DNA of 64,000 nucleotides, taken from assembly GCA_016617855.1 (NCBI GenBank), contig JAECUM010000833.1:62001-126000 (forward strand), read 5' to 3'. A model generated the notes under the pieces. That model worked only from the letters and a program-made list of their open reading frames with translations, searched no databases and was not told the DNA's origin. This stretch comes from Megalonaias nervosa. Its lineage: Eukaryota; Mollusca; Bivalvia; Unionida; Unionidae. The translations under genes were made by a program, and so were the position numbers. Of this stretch, positions 1-64,000 are shown one piece after another. Every line of letters begins with the position of its first letter. The first letter of the stretch is position 1.

Positions 1-63771
<63,771 letters not shown>

Positions 63772-63777
63772 CTGATG

Positions 63778-63801
63778 AAAAAAAAAAAAAAAAAAAAAAA
63801 A
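63778..63801. repeat. A24 homopolymer (T24 on the SRRT sense strand)
   Basis: A pure run of 24 that forms the polypyrimidine tract of the exon A acceptor, ending 6 nt before the exon. Confidence 0.95.
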
Positions 63802-64000
63802 CATGAAAACTAATAGTGCTATGATTAAGTGAAGATTCAATTGTAATTTAGGACTCCAGCCCATGTCCATAATGAAACAAAATTTTATCAAATACAATCT
63901 GAAAAAGAGGCAGGTTATGTTTCAATTGCATAGCCTAAACAATTAAATGAAGCTACAAAAGCTGTCAGAAAACACACCAACCATTCAAAACCTGAGCAAC
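63802..64000. other. SRRT intron upstream of exon A, cut by the window edge
   Basis: Nothing recognised. Confidence 0.4.

Overview
The window is intron-rich animal DNA, most likely from a bivalve mollusc. The support is an AT-rich, intron-heavy gene, tRNA-headed SINEs with (CAA)n tails, DIRS-type and CR1/L2-type retroelement relics, and long decayed intronic repeat arrays of a kind I associate with bivalve genomes. The species cannot be named from sequence alone. There is no operon, no bacterial gene and no complete short gene.

One cellular gene fills the window. Fifteen coding exons on the minus strand, from 63771 down to 877, encode 635 contiguous residues of the SRRT/ARS2 (SERRATE) orthologue, the RNA effector that joins the nuclear cap-binding complex to RNA processing and decay machineries. 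The 5' end lies beyond position 64000 and the C-terminal exons lie left of position 1. All fifteen exons join in frame. Fourteen splice donors and their acceptors are GT-AG. The intron at 1031-4804 is not: it starts ATATCCTT, ends AC and has TTCCTTAAT 11 nt before its end, which makes it a textbook minor (U12-type) AT-AC intron. Only that reading keeps the frame.

The 1.9 kb of coding sequence is spread over about 63 kb because the introns are full of mobile DNA. Region by region from the left: 1-8.7 kb holds exons O to L and tRNA-derived SINEs; 8.7-13 kb holds an ancient decayed repeat array and exons K and J; 13-17 kb holds a SINE, a 63-bp tandem array and a hAT transposon with a dead transposase; 17-21 kb holds exon I, a CR1/L2 LINE and an LTR-like repeat; 21-28 kb holds exons H and G and hAT-like elements with 6-bp target duplications; 29-35 kb holds a 6.2-kb terminal-inverted-repeat element with a hairpin MITE inside; 35-43 kb holds exons F, E, D and C, tandem repeats and more hAT-like elements; 43-54 kb (inside a 17.5-kb intron) holds a 5-bp-TSD hAT-like element, a decayed DIRS retrotransposon split by an LTR-like repeat, and another LTR-like repeat; 54.5-60.5 kb holds the second copy of the 6-kb element; 60.6-64 kb holds exons B and A.

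The most notable items are the AT-AC intron in SRRT, a group of five hAT-like elements sharing a TGCCAACC terminal core and 6-bp duplications, the 289-bp hairpin MITE whose empty site survives in the second copy of its host element, and a fossil empty site captured inside a neighbouring transposon. Everything rests on reading and translating the sequence by eye; no search was run.
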